Below are positions 13,334 to 21,667 of a stretch of 21,772 nucleotides of DNA, piece after piece. The stretch is taken from positions 1-21,772 of IMG/VR virus record IMGVR_UViG_3300044712_001710; one strand, written 5' to 3'. How positions within the stretch are numbered: position 1 is the first letter of the stretch; every line of letters begins with the position of its first letter. Origin of the DNA: a virus. The notes beneath the pieces were generated by a model. It ran no database searches. It worked only from the letters and a program-made list of their open reading frames with translations, and had not been told where the DNA came from. The position numbers were made by a program, and so were the translations under genes.

Positions 13334-13660
13334 ATGGCGCAGTTCAAGAAAGACTTCTTGGCCACGAGGACGTTCTCAATTGGGAAAATAATTCCCGATG
13401 GCGAGATCACGATCAGGGAGCCGTCGAGGCTTCAGGTCTACGAGATCAAGCGAGCCGGCGGGGATGATGAAAAGACGGTTGATGCTGTGATGAAAATCGC
13501 GCCGGAGATCGTCATTGATCACAACGTCGAGGACGAGGACGGGAAGATGAGTATCCCGACGCTCCTTAAGGCTCTTTTCAACTCGATGAATTTCACGACG
13601 TTGTTCGCCGAAGAGGTGACCGCTTTTTTTCCCTCAAAGAAGAAGAAAAGCGAGGAATAA
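13334..13660 (+). CDS. Tail assembly chaperone (lambda gpG-like)
   Basis: Start ATG 13334 follows TAGGAGAG; the in-frame ATG at 13292 lies inside the tube gene. The 108-residue acidic/helical product has strands at FSIGKIIPDGEITIREPSRL and a helix LPTLLKALFNSMNF-type region (residues ~75-90, read as IPTLLKALFNSMNF), and ends FPSKKKKSEE. It sits between the tube and tape measure genes, where siphophages encode chaperones that coat the tape measure during tail assembly. A second frame continues it by frameshift. Confidence 0.8.
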   Translation: MAQFKKDFLATRTFSIGKIIPDGEITIREPSRLQVYEIKRAGGDDEKTVDAVMKIAPEIVIDHNVEDEDGKMSIPTLLKALFNSMNFTTLFAEEVTAFFPSKKKKSEE

Positions 13661-13911
13661 GGTACGCATGCGATCACCATTTCAAAGGGTTTTCTTGGCC
13701 GGACGATGAAGACGACCAGGCCGCGGTAATGGCCTGGTCGTTCTATATCACCGACCTGTTCATGGTCTGCGCGAATCTAAAGCATGGCTGTTTCAATTTC
13801 CTGCCGTGCTCTGGATCGCTCCTTGATCAACCGGAGCACACCATGCAGGTGCTTCAGTTCATTCAGACCAGGTACCTAGAGCACCTGGATAGCTTGATGC
13901 CCAAGAGGTAG
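13334..13911 (+). CDS. Frameshifted tail assembly chaperone (G-T-like fusion)
   Basis: After -1 slippage at 13624-13630, translation continues TCC CTC AAA GAA ... to the TAG at 13909-13911, giving a fusion of about 192 residues. The added 93 residues include CDHHFKGFSWPDDEDDQAAV, then MAWSFYITDLFMVCANLKHG and FIQTRYLEHLDSLMPKR. This is a coherent domain that has no good start of its own: an ATG at 13729 would cut it in half and lacks a ribosome site. In lambda the G part coats the tape measure while the T part recruits tube protein. Here that role is inferred. Confidence 0.8.
13624..13630 (+). promoter_or_regulatory. -1 programmed frameshift site (T TTT TTT)
   Basis: In the chaperone frame the codons are GCT TTT TTT CCC, so the last T of GCT and the two TTT codons form the slippery heptamer T-TTT-TTT. 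Sliding back one base enters a frame that stays open from here to 13911. Position, direction (-1) and neighbours match the conserved lambda G/G-T type frameshift. Confidence 0.82.
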
Positions 13912-13915
13912 GACG

Positions 13916-16390
13916 ATGGCGGCTTCGGCCTATTTTATGATCAGCGCCAAAGACGAAACCAAGGCAGGAATCAAGTCCGCGCTGAATGGTTTGAACGGCC
14001 TCAAGTCCGGGGCGTCAAGCGCTGTCTCCGGCCTCACCGCCGTGGCCGGAAAGATCGGGGGGGCATTCGCCGCGATCGGGATAGCCGGGATGGGCATATC
14101 CTCGATCAAGGATTCGGTCACCGCCTTCCAGGAGTCCGAAGGCGCGGCTATTAAGCTTGCGCAAGCCGTGAGGAATTCTCCGCTCATCGATGGAACGGGC
14201 TTCGCCAACATCACCAAATACACGGCCCAGCTTCAGAGTCAAATCGGCGTTGATGAGGATCTCATGAACGCCCAGGCCTCCCTGGTGGTTGGGATGGGCC
14301 TCACCGAGGATCAGACCCTGGCAACCCTTGCCGCGGCGACGGATTTAGCCGCGGCCGGCGTAATGCCGCTCGAAGAGGCGGTGAAGGCGCTAGGGAAGAC
14401 CTATTCAGGAAACCTTGGAACGCTCGGGAAGCAAATCCCCGCCCTGAAGAATCTCACGGAGGCTGAGCTCAAGAACGGCGAGGCAGTTAAGGCCGTGGCC
14501 GCGAATTATAAGGGCATGGCCGAGCAGATGTCAAAGACGGGGGCGGGGATCTATCAGACCTTTCAGGCTTCCATGGGAGAGCTTCAGGAGGCGATCGGAA
14601 AGCCTTTCTCCGAGATCGGAATAAAGCTCATCGAGGCGATCAGGCCGGGGATTGAAAAGGTTACGACCTTCATTTCTGATAATTCCTACAAGGTGGTCAA
14701 TTTCTTCGCGAATCTCCCGGAGATCGCGCTCACCGCTCTGTCCATGCTTCCTAAGATTTTTGAGACGGTACTTTCATTCGATTTCATCAAGGCTTTTTTC
14801 GAAGGCCTTTTCAAATATTATACTGAGTTTCTTCCCGCACTCGGGAAAGGAATCTTCGAATGGTTCGTCAGCGGATTCAAGGGCATTGGATCATTCATAA
14901 TTGGAATATCCGCGGGGTTATGGGTTCCCATTAAAAATAAGTTTGGCGAAGTAATTGGCGGTATCCGTATTTTCTTCGCGGAAATAATCAATTTCTTTAT
15001 TGAGAGAATAAACGATTTCTTGAAAGGTTTGAATAAAATTGGGGATCTTCCTTTAGTAAAAAAGGCGCTGGGTGCCGTAGGATTATCCGTTGATTTTAAG
15101 ACGATAGATTTGATTGATGCGAAAAAATTAGGTGAGACAATAGCAGCCGAACAGAAGAAGGCGGCCGGAGGGCGAACACTCGATCAGCAAATCGAGGACG
15201 AGCGTAAGAAGTTCTATGGGTTTGGCGTTGATGGACTCACGGAGGCGTTGCATGCCTTTGATGGAGTGATTGCGGCGGGGATCGATACAGTTTCCCCCGC
15301 GCTTGCGGTCCTTGGCGATGAATTGAAGCCGCTCCGAGACAAGATACTTGGGCTTATCAACACGGTTAAGGAGAATACTGGGGCTGTCAAAGCTGAGACG
15401 ATCGCGGCTGGTGGGGCCACTTCTGGGGGAGCCCCTGGATTCGATTGGTCCTCGCTCCTCGAAAAGCTTGGAATCAATAGCACCGAAAGTGCAAAGGGTT
15501 TAATAGATGCGTTCAAGGAAGGGTGGGGGCAGCTCTTTTCTGGGGGCGGTCTTGGAGAATTAGGCCCGGCAATAACTGGATTGATCACCCCGGCAATCGG
15601 AGCAATAACGCCGATCATATCCGCCCTTGGCTCCCTCGCTGGCCCGATTGCCATTTTGGCCGTAATTGTAACTGGCTTGATGAGTATTCTCGGCCCGGCC
15701 ATCACGGGGATTATCCAGCCGCTTTTCAATGCCCTTATGTTCATCGGCCAAATGCTCGGAGGAGTTCTTCTTCCGATCTTCGATGCTCTCGCTCCTGTGA
15801 TCAGTATTGTTTCTCAATTGTTAATATCAATGGCTGAGCCCATCGCCGAATTACTTATCCCACTCGTTCAACTAGTAGCATCCCTCATCCAAATAGTAGT
15901 TCTTCCAATCATCAAGATGGTGGCGATAGCGTTTGAGGTCCTTTATTCGCCGATCAAATGGGTGGGGGATTTATTCCTCTGGTTTGGTGCGGTGATCAAA
16001 GCCATTGGGAATAATATCAATGAATATATCGTCCATCTTTTTGATCCAAATAATAGACAGCTTCAAGCAATCCCCGCGTTTTCTTCTACGGCATTCACGG
16101 GATTGGCTGAAAGGATAGCTGCGATCTGGCAGATGGGGAGTACTTCAAGCTTTAGTAATTCTCTTTATGGGAATGACTGGGCGGATTTCCAATCCTGGAT
16201 GACAAACGGGATGAACACGATCCCCTTTGAATTCTCCACTCCTGGGGGTGGTACTGCCGCCTCCTACCAGGCTCGCGATATCACGATCAATTTTTATAAC
16301 GAGGCGCCGGCCGTTGGGGACGAAGGGCTTCGCCGCCTGGCTCTCATTTTGCGCGAACAATTGGCTGAGGCCGAGGCAATGGGGGCATAA
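13916..16390 (+). CDS. Tail tape measure protein
   Basis: An 824-residue protein from ATG 13916. Residues 1-60 are Ala/Gly/Ser-rich helices (SALNGLNGLKSGASSAVSGL). Residues ~60-250 resemble the conserved N-terminal tape measure region (LTEDQTLATLAAATDLAAAG ... LGTLGKQIPALKNLTEAELK). A long run of hydrophobic helices spans about 547-690, as expected for a protein that can insert into the membrane at DNA entry. At roughly 0.15 nm per residue it predicts a tail near 120 nm (family rule of thumb). No lysozyme motif is seen. The middle (14,900-15,140) is AT-richer than the rest. TAATG overlap with the next gene. Confidence 0.9.
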   Translation: MAASAYFMISAKDETKAGIKSALNGLNGLKSGASSAVSGLTAVAGKIGGAFAAIGIAGMGISSIKDSVTAFQESEGAAIKLAQAVRNSPLIDGTGFANITKYTAQLQSQIGVDEDLMNAQASLVVGMGLTEDQTLATLAAATDLAAAGVMPLEEAVKALGKTYSGNLGTLGKQIPALKNLTEAELKNGEAVKAVAANYKGMAEQMSKTGAGIYQTFQASMGELQEAIGKPFSEIGIKLIEAIRPGIEKVTTFISDNSYKVVNFFANLPEIALTALSMLPKIFETVLSFDFIKAFFEGLFKYYTEFLPALGKGIFEWFVSGFKGIGSFIIGISAGLWVPIKNKFGEVIGGIRIFFAEIINFFIERINDFLKGLNKIGDLPLVKKALGAVGLSVDFKTIDLIDAKKLGETIAAEQKKAAGGRTLDQQIEDERKKFYGFGVDGLTEALHAFDGVIAAGIDTVSPALAVLGDELKPLRDKILGLINTVKENTGAVKAETIAAGGATSGGAPGFDWSSLLEKLGINSTESAKGLIDAFKEGWGQLFSGGGLGELGPAITGLITPAIGAITPIISALGSLAGPIAILAVIVTGLMSILGPAITGIIQPLFNALMFIGQMLGGVLLPIFDALAPVISIVSQLLISMAEPIAELLIPLVQLVASLIQIVVLPIIKMVAIAFEVLYSPIKWVGDLFLWFGAVIKAIGNNINEYIVHLFDPNNRQLQAIPAFSSTAFTGLAERIAAIWQMGSTSSFSNSLYGNDWADFQSWMTNGMNTIPFEFSTPGGGTAASYQARDITINFYNEAPAVGDEGLRRLALILREQLAEAEAMGA

Positions 16391-19300
16391 TGGCTCTGAC
16401 GATAACGGCAACGATTGGCGGAACATCCTTCGACCTCTCGGGATACGTTATAAAGGATTCAGTATCGCGCAGGCTCTCGAGGCATAATGAAGCCCTCGAG
16501 CCCACAACCGATACCTGTTCTTTTTTGGTACGGAATTATCCCGCTTTCCTTGCCGCGCTCTATGCGAAGGAATCGGATGTTTCCGTTTCGATCCTCGACG
16601 GCTCAACACCATACTTTTATGGATTCCTTACGGATAATTATTCCTTCAACGTGCTCCAGACGGGGGCGGGGCCGATCAAGCTTCAAGTTGAGGATCCCGG
16701 GATAAAGAAATTAAAGAAGGCCATCACTTCAAATAATTCGGTATACACTGACCTCACGGGTAAAGATGTATGCAAGCCAACGGATATGACTAATTCCGCC
16801 GTTCATATTCTTGCCGCGCTGGCAGGGGTGACGGTTGATTCATCAATCACCGCCATTGATCGACCGCTTGAAAACGCGGTTTTCTGTGACGATGAAAAAC
16901 CGGAATACTGGACGATCCTGAAAGACATCCTTTTCGAGTACGGATATATATTTTATTTCCAGCGCGATGGGAAGTTGAACCTTTACGATCTTGTTAGGGC
17001 TACTATTTCCACCTCGAACGTCCTAACGAGTTCGGGCTCGGGAAAGAATATCATCGAACGTCCGGAGATCAAGCGCAAGCGCCGAGAATATAAACAGGTT
17101 GAAGTAAAATGGCAGAGCATCAAGACCATTCCGACCGGGGTTATTTTCTCCGATACCACAGGCGGCACGGCTGTTTTTAAATGTAATATCCCTGTTGCCG
17201 CAGGAGCCTACTATCCCGAAAGTGCGGATGATGATTCAGAGGAATATTCCGAGTACAAACTCGAAGACGGATCGGAGATTATTAGCGTCCAATCTGTAGC
17301 GACTGATTTCATTTATGATTCTGGTATCACCTCGGAATTCACCGACCTAAAAAGAAAATGTAAGTTGAAACTTCACAACCCAACAGGGGCGCCAAAAAAT
17401 ATCAGGCGTCTTGATCTCGTTGGGACGAATATCAAGATTTATGGAGCAATAAATAAAACGCGATCCGGGGTGAACTCCGATGATCGGCTCTTGAAGATCG
17501 AGGCAAAATATCTTTCAAATCTCGTAGATGCGAAGACCCTCGCGAATCTTGTTGAACAACACTACCGCTTTGCGAATTATCAATATGGTATTAGGAGCCC
17601 CTCATCCTATTACCCCGGGGATCTGGTTCAAATAGATGAGAGCGTCTATACGGGGATCGATACCTACGGAGTCATTATTGAGCGAGAGGACAGCCTTAAA
17701 AGTAGCCTCTGTGATTACACCATTCTCGGAATCAGCTCTTTCGATATTACGGTCCCTGTGGCGACCGCCACCACCAATCTAGGCGAGAGCGTTAATAACC
17801 CGCTCGCCTCGGCTGGGGAAATATTCACGGGGCTTGGGAATCGCCCGACATATGCGGAAATATTAGACGGGTTTGAGGACGAGGGAAGCGGGGCGACTAA
17901 TATCCCGGCCGACCTCCCGGCCCCCGTGCTCTCCGGATCGATCGAAAACACGACCGCGACGCTTCATTGGGATCGCCCGGCTCAATTTACGGGAAACGAT
18001 ATCCGCTATCGCATATACCGATCCGATGAGCTCCTTGGGACATACGACCTTATAGCTACGGTTTATAGTACCAATGTCTATACTGATGCCGGTCTTGCCC
18101 TCGGCGGGACTGAAGAAACGCCCACATCAAAAAATTATTTTTATAAAGTTGCTTTAGCCAACGCGATCGGGCAGGGGCCAGATTCAAATACGGTTACGCT
18201 TGAAGCATACGCCATAGAGGAAAATCAGCTTGCCGCTTCATCCATAAGCGTGGGGAAGCTAAAGGCCGATATCCTAAGCGCCCTGATGGCCCAAATAGGG
18301 AACCTGGTAATTTCTGATACATATGGATTTGTGGCGGGTCCTAGCGCTGATTCTGGTCTTGATGAAGGTGATAGGCGGGTATTTCAAAACCAGGATTCCT
18401 TGAAGATGCAGGAATACCGATCGAGTGCCTGGAGGAATCTCCTTTCGATGGTTATTTCCGGAGAGCCAGGGAATCGTCAAAGCTCTGTTATATTCGGCCC
18501 TAATGAAACCTCGCGCTTGGATTTCTCTGAATTAACAGGATTGACCAAGCTCATAAAAATGGCCGCGCTTATCAAGTTCCGTGGTTCTTGGATCATGGGC
18601 ACGTTCGGGGCTTATTCGGCAGTAGAATCTTCTGCTTGTGACCATCCGACTTCAATTTTACTGCCTGACGGAAAATTACTTTGTATTTATATTGACTCTA
18701 ATAGATATCTTTGTCAAAAGGTCCGCGAAACTAATGGAACGTGGGGAACGGCTTCTACTATTGAAAGCGTATCTTCAAATTATCCTTCATTAACAGTATT
18801 ACCAGATGGGCGAGTAGTTTGCGTTTATGTAGATTATGATACTAAATATTTACGTCAAAAAATCCGGGCTACTGATGGAACGTGGGGCTCTTATTCAGTT
18901 ATTGAAAGTGTAATCTCAAAATACCCTTCAATAGTAACGCTTCCTGATGGAAAAGTATTATTAGTTTACGGTCATTATACTGATTCATCATTCCGGCAAA
19001 AGATTCGCGCCACAGATGGAACATGGGGCGCATATTCCCAAATTGAAGCTTCATCAAATCAAAAATCATCCTTGTTAGTTTTGGCTGATGGTTCAGTGGT
19101 ATGCGTTGATTCAGGCGGTGCCAATATATATCTCCGCCAAAGAATCCGTGCCGTAGATGGGACATGGGGATCAGCTTCAACTATTGAAAGCGCCGTCTCA
19201 TATAATCCTTCGTTGGTATCATTATTAGATGGAAGAATATTATGTATATATAGGGACGCAGGGACTACCTACCTTCGCCAAAAAATACGTGCCGTCGATG

Positions 19301-19824
19301 GGGCATGGGGCGCTTATTCGGCAGTTGAAAACGTGGATTCAAGCTACCCCTCTGTCTCAATCCTCTCCGACGGTAAAATTATTTGTATATATAAAAATAC
19401 TTCAAATGGGTATTTACGCCAGAAAATAGACACCTCGGGCGTTGGGGTTATCCCGATAAAAGATGACTATATCGACGTTGGCGGATGGGAGATCGGGCAG
19501 AATGCATATGGCATTTATATCAAGACCCCGTTTGGAATAACAATACAGTTTGGCGCATATCAACACACGCTAGCATTAGGGGGAACGGTAGACCCTTATT
19601 GGTATTCAGGTACAGGAGGGAATAATTTCCCGATAGCATTCGGCGACTACACCAAGGTTGTAATGCTTGGGAATGCAGGGATATCAAGCGTTAGTCAATA
19701 TGTCGGCTTAGCAACTTGTTTCGCGGTAAGTGCAACAGCCTGGCAGTTCCGAGAACAATATCTTTATAACTATTCGGGCGCAACTGGTAATGTTTTTTGG
19801 TTTGCTATCGGTCCATCAGCTTAG
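16390..19824 (+). CDS. Tail hub / receptor-binding protein with FN3, propeller-like repeats and gp53-like tip
   Basis: An 1144-residue protein whose ATG overlaps the tape measure stop by 1 nt. Residues 1-~470 look like a tail hub (DVSVSILDGSTPYFYGFLTD; LKIEAKYLSNLVDAKTLANL; YYPGDLVQIDESVYTG). Residues ~508-607 form a fibronectin type III domain (PAPVLSGSIENTTATLHWDR ... YRIYRSDELLGTYDLIATV). Residues 740-1017 hold six 46-47-residue repeats. The end (YIKTPFGITIQFGAY ... FPIAFGDYTKVV ... FWFAIGPSA) fits a gp53-like fibre tip. No separate distal-tail or fibre gene is seen, so this one protein may span hub to receptor. The repeat-coding DNA is AT-rich. Confidence 0.82.
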   Translation: MALTITATIGGTSFDLSGYVIKDSVSRRLSRHNEALEPTTDTCSFLVRNYPAFLAALYAKESDVSVSILDGSTPYFYGFLTDNYSFNVLQTGAGPIKLQVEDPGIKKLKKAITSNNSVYTDLTGKDVCKPTDMTNSAVHILAALAGVTVDSSITAIDRPLENAVFCDDEKPEYWTILKDILFEYGYIFYFQRDGKLNLYDLVRATISTSNVLTSSGSGKNIIERPEIKRKRREYKQVEVKWQSIKTIPTGVIFSDTTGGTAVFKCNIPVAAGAYYPESADDDSEEYSEYKLEDGSEIISVQSVATDFIYDSGITSEFTDLKRKCKLKLHNPTGAPKNIRRLDLVGTNIKIYGAINKTRSGVNSDDRLLKIEAKYLSNLVDAKTLANLVEQHYRFANYQYGIRSPSSYYPGDLVQIDESVYTGIDTYGVIIEREDSLKSSLCDYTILGISSFDITVPVATATTNLGESVNNPLASAGEIFTGLGNRPTYAEILDGFEDEGSGATNIPADLPAPVLSGSIENTTATLHWDRPAQFTGNDIRYRIYRSDELLGTYDLIATVYSTNVYTDAGLALGGTEETPTSKNYFYKVALANAIGQGPDSNTVTLEAYAIEENQLAASSISVGKLKADILSALMAQIGNLVISDTYGFVAGPSADSGLDEGDRRVFQNQDSLKMQEYRSSAWRNLLSMVISGEPGNRQSSVIFGPNETSRLDFSELTGLTKLIKMAALIKFRGSWIMGTFGAYSAVESSACDHPTSILLPDGKLLCIYIDSNRYLCQKVRETNGTWGTASTIESVSSNYPSLTVLPDGRVVCVYVDYDTKYLRQKIRATDGTWGSYSVIESVISKYPSIVTLPDGKVLLVYGHYTDSSFRQKIRATDGTWGAYSQIEASSNQKSSLLVLADGSVVCVDSGGANIYLRQRIRAVDGTWGSASTIESAVSYNPSLVSLLDGRILCIYRDAGTTYLRQKIRAVDGAWGAYSAVENVDSSYPSVSILSDGKIICIYKNTSNGYLRQKIDTSGVGVIPIKDDYIDVGGWEIGQNAYGIYIKTPFGITIQFGAYQHTLALGGTVDPYWYSGTGGNNFPIAFGDYTKVVMLGNAGISSVSQYVGLATCFAVSATAWQFREQYLYNYSGATGNVFWFAIGPSA
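18607..19430 (+). repeat. Six propeller-like protein repeats in the tail tip
   Basis: Repeat starts are at residues 740, 786, 833, 880, 927 and 974. The consensus is G-(A/S)-x-S-x-I-E-S-x-x-S-x-Y-P-S-x-x-x-L-x-D-G-(K/R) followed by (V/I)-x-C-(V/I)-Y and Y-L-R-Q-K-I-R-A-x-D-G-T-W. The pattern is like sialidase/BNR-type blades. DNA identity between repeats is low, so the array is old, unlike that at 1-256. Confidence 0.8.
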
Positions 19825-19834
19825 GGGAGGGAAT

Positions 19835-20278
19835 ATGAAATTAGTTCTTGATACCTGGCAATCAATCACCGCGTTTTGGATCGGTGCAATTGCATTCATT
19901 TCTGTCCTTGGGATCATCATCATCACTGCCATGAAGACCAAGATGGTGAACCAAATCAAGGTCAAGGGCGCGAAGGGCGAAGAAGCTGAAATCGGGGGCG
20001 AGCCCGAACCAGCCACCCCCGAAACTCTCACCCCCGAGGAGGTAACGAAACTTATTTCCGAGTCCGGGGCGCATGAGTGCCGGAGGGACAAGGATTTTGA
20101 GCAATTTTCCCTTGTTCTTGAAGCGGTTGGCGATACATTCGCCGGGGTAGCAGAAAGGATTCTTAACCCGGCGGCACCCCCGGAGGTTGTATCAACCCCT
20201 ATGGCAGTGCTTGGAGTGAGGATGAAGGACTATAAGCGGCACCTCGACGCCCAGGGCTACGTGGGGCGGGTGGCGTGA
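19835..20278 (+). CDS. Single-TM membrane protein, holin candidate
   Basis: Start ATG 19835 follows GGGGAGGG; the in-frame ATG 19730 lies inside the tail gene. The 147-residue product has one N-terminal membrane helix (FWIGAIAFISVLGIIIITAM, residues ~12-32), a basic stretch (KTKMVNQIKVKGAKG), an acidic/proline linker (GGEPEPATPETLTPEEVTK) and a helical C-terminus. It lies directly before the endolysin, so a holin or lysis regulator is likely from position. The long soluble tail is unusual for a holin, so confidence in the role is low. Its stop overlaps the amidase GTG. Confidence 0.6.
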   Translation: MKLVLDTWQSITAFWIGAIAFISVLGIIIITAMKTKMVNQIKVKGAKGEEAEIGGEPEPATPETLTPEEVTKLISESGAHECRRDKDFEQFSLVLEAVGDTFAGVAERILNPAAPPEVVSTPMAVLGVRMKDYKRHLDAQGYVGRVA

Positions 20279-20925
20279 AAACGGCGTTGATTCCCTCGGG
20301 GCACCCCAACCGACGCGGTTGGAAGCTTGAGACCTTGGCCGGGTATGTCATCCATTCAACCGCTAATCTTCAACCTGGGGCAGGGGATGAATTCCACGGG
20401 AAATGGTTCTCTCGATCCTGGATTCCCGGGACCGATGGCCCCCTTGAGGCTGACGGCCTCACCCCTTTCAAGTGTGGGGCAACTCATGCCGCGGCCGATG
20501 CGGATAGCGTGACGCTTTATATTCCCCTTGATGAGTACGCCCCTGGGGCAGGAGATCGCCCTCAGCCATGGACGAACCAGGGGAAGGGACAGAATCCCCT
20601 GGCTAGGATCGCCTTTGCAAACCGGCAGAATTGGAGGACCATCCAAATAGAGATATGTGAGGCCGGGGGATGGAACCAAGCATCGGAGAAGATGGCCCGG
20701 GATTGGGTGATCGAGGACATGCTTTGCCGCGGGATCCGAGTGGATCTCCTGGGGTCGCTCCTCCCAACGGATGTGGTTGCTCCTCCCGCTCCGGGGAAGG
20801 TCCTCCTAGTCCGGCATTTCGACCTTACTGGGAAGGCATGCCCTTCCTATTTTGTCCAGAATAAGCGGGCATGGGAGGATTTTATTCGATATGTGGCGGC
20901 CGCGGTCAACGGCGGAAGGGCATAG
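20275..20925 (+). CDS. N-acetylmuramoyl-L-alanine amidase endolysin (Amidase_2)
   Basis: A 216-residue protein from GTG 20275 (GTGA with the previous stop). Amidase_2/T7-lysozyme landmarks are YVIHSTA (His27), HAAADADSVTLYIPLDEYAP, TIQIEICEAGGW, and VRHFDLTGKACPSYF (His181, Lys187, Cys189). His27, His181 and Cys189 fit the three zinc ligands of the family. The enzyme cuts the bond between muramic acid and the stem peptide. There is no signal peptide, so it would need a holin to reach the wall. There is no separate cell-wall-binding domain. Confidence 0.9.
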   Translation: MKTALIPSGHPNRRGWKLETLAGYVIHSTANLQPGAGDEFHGKWFSRSWIPGTDGPLEADGLTPFKCGATHAAADADSVTLYIPLDEYAPGAGDRPQPWTNQGKGQNPLARIAFANRQNWRTIQIEICEAGGWNQASEKMARDWVIEDMLCRGIRVDLLGSLLPTDVVAPPAPGKVLLVRHFDLTGKACPSYFVQNKRAWEDFIRYVAAAVNGGRA

Positions 20926-20932
20926 GCTACGA

Positions 20933-21532
20933 ATGTGGAAACCCGTAAAAAATGGCTTTGGGCTGCGGTGGGTGGCCTCTGTGCTCTTCTTCTGGCTTTC
21001 CTTGGGGGTTTTCTCCTTGGATCGCGCGGAGGAGCCTCCAGCATCGCTGACGCTCGACGAGATATGCTCCAGGCTCGAGCTGATCAACGCACAGCTGAGG
21101 ACCGAGCTCTTGGCCTTGAAAGAGGCCTATATGAGCTCGGCGGACGAAGCCGTCTCATTGAAGACCTTGCTCGAAGAAACGAAGATGGAGCTCGACGGGC
21201 TGAGGCTCGAGCTGAAGAAGCGTACCGACGAAGCGGAGAGGCTGTTGAGCGAATCGGCCGGCTTGCGGACGTCCTTGGACAAGGCGCAAGGGGATTCGGT
21301 AGAGCTGAGGCTCTCCTTGACGAAAGCGACGAGCTCCTTAGAGCAGGCAGAAAAATCCTTGAAGGCGATAGAGAAGGAAATCCAGCGCCTTAAGCTATGG
21401 GGGTGGGTAGCATCCATCGCCGCGGCGGCCGGCTGGATCCTCTACATTCTCCTTATTCTGGGGGTTGATCTAGGGAGAGGGCTCCTTTTTACCGGTTTAT
21501 CAGGATGGGGAACCCAACCGATACAGGGGTAA
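20933..21532 (+). CDS. Spanin-like coiled-coil protein with N- and C-terminal hydrophobic segments
   Basis: ATG 20933 (199 residues) is preferred over the in-frame ATG 20852, which lies inside the amidase gene. Residues ~9-26 are hydrophobic (GLRWVASVLFFWLSLGVFSL), residues ~40-155 are a long heptad-rich coiled coil (LKTLLEETKMELDGLRLELK), and ~160-180 form a C-terminal membrane helix (VASIAAAAGWILYILLILGV). GC-rich third positions match neighbouring phage genes. The layout recalls a one-component spanin, but no lipobox Cys follows the N-terminal segment. A second frame is fully nested in it. Confidence 0.65.
   Translation: MWKPVKNGFGLRWVASVLFFWLSLGVFSLDRAEEPPASLTLDEICSRLELINAQLRTELLALKEAYMSSADEAVSLKTLLEETKMELDGLRLELKKRTDEAERLLSESAGLRTSLDKAQGDSVELRLSLTKATSSLEQAEKSLKAIEKEIQRLKLWGWVASIAAAAGWILYILLILGVDLGRGLLFTGLSGWGTQPIQG
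20935..21393 (+). CDS. Nested i-spanin-like (Rz-type) protein in an overlapping frame
   Basis: GTG 20935 begins 2 nt after the ATG of the other frame (ATGTG) and stays open for 152 residues. The product has basic residues, one membrane helix (WLWAAVGGLCALLLAFLGGF, residues ~7-26), then a long charged helix (RRDMLQARADQRTAEDRALG; AERIGRLADVLGQ-type region about residues 98-115). That is the layout of an Rz/i-spanin. Its codons are rich in CGA, GCT and GAA, as expected if the overlapping frame shapes base composition. It could therefore be a by-product. Both frames may be real, as with lambda Rz/Rz1. Confidence 0.5.
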   Translation: METRKKWLWAAVGGLCALLLAFLGGFLLGSRGGASSIADARRDMLQARADQRTAEDRALGLERGLYELGGRSRLIEDLARRNEDGARRAEARAEEAYRRSGEAVERIGRLADVLGQGARGFGRAEALLDESDELLRAGRKILEGDREGNPAP

Positions 21533-21534
21533 AA

Positions 21535-21564
21535 GGCGCGGAATGACGCAAAATGGCGCGGAAT
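21535..21564 (+). repeat. Short direct repeat after the lysis genes
   Basis: GGCGCGGAAT occurs at 21535-21544 and 21555-21564, 20 bp apart (two helical turns). A small inverted repeat, AGCCC-TAG-GGGCT, follows at 21589-21601. It may be a binding site or a chance repeat; no gene is present. Confidence 0.45.
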
Positions 21565-21610
21565 ATACCTTAATAAGGGCAAAAAGTGAGCCCTAGGGGC
21601 TATAACCAGA

Positions 21611-21636
21611 AAAACCTGCCGAAAGGCAGGTTTTTT
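21611..21636. terminator. Rho-independent terminator (bidirectional form)
   Basis: AACCTGCC (21613-21620), GAAA loop, GGCAGGTT (21625-21632), with an A-run before and six T (21631-21636) after. A perfect 8-bp stem. It would end the late transcript that includes the tail and lysis genes. Confidence 0.92.
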
Positions 21637-21667
21637 CATTAGCATGCGCCTAGGGGAATCGAAACGA

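Noticed and set aside
12700-13410. 236-residue minus-strand frame over the tail tube gene
   Set aside because: Antisense shadow of a GC-rich gene that has clear family features on the + strand.
15214-15744. Minus-strand 176-residue frame in the tape measure gene
   Set aside because: Antisense shadow of the hydrophobic tape measure segment.
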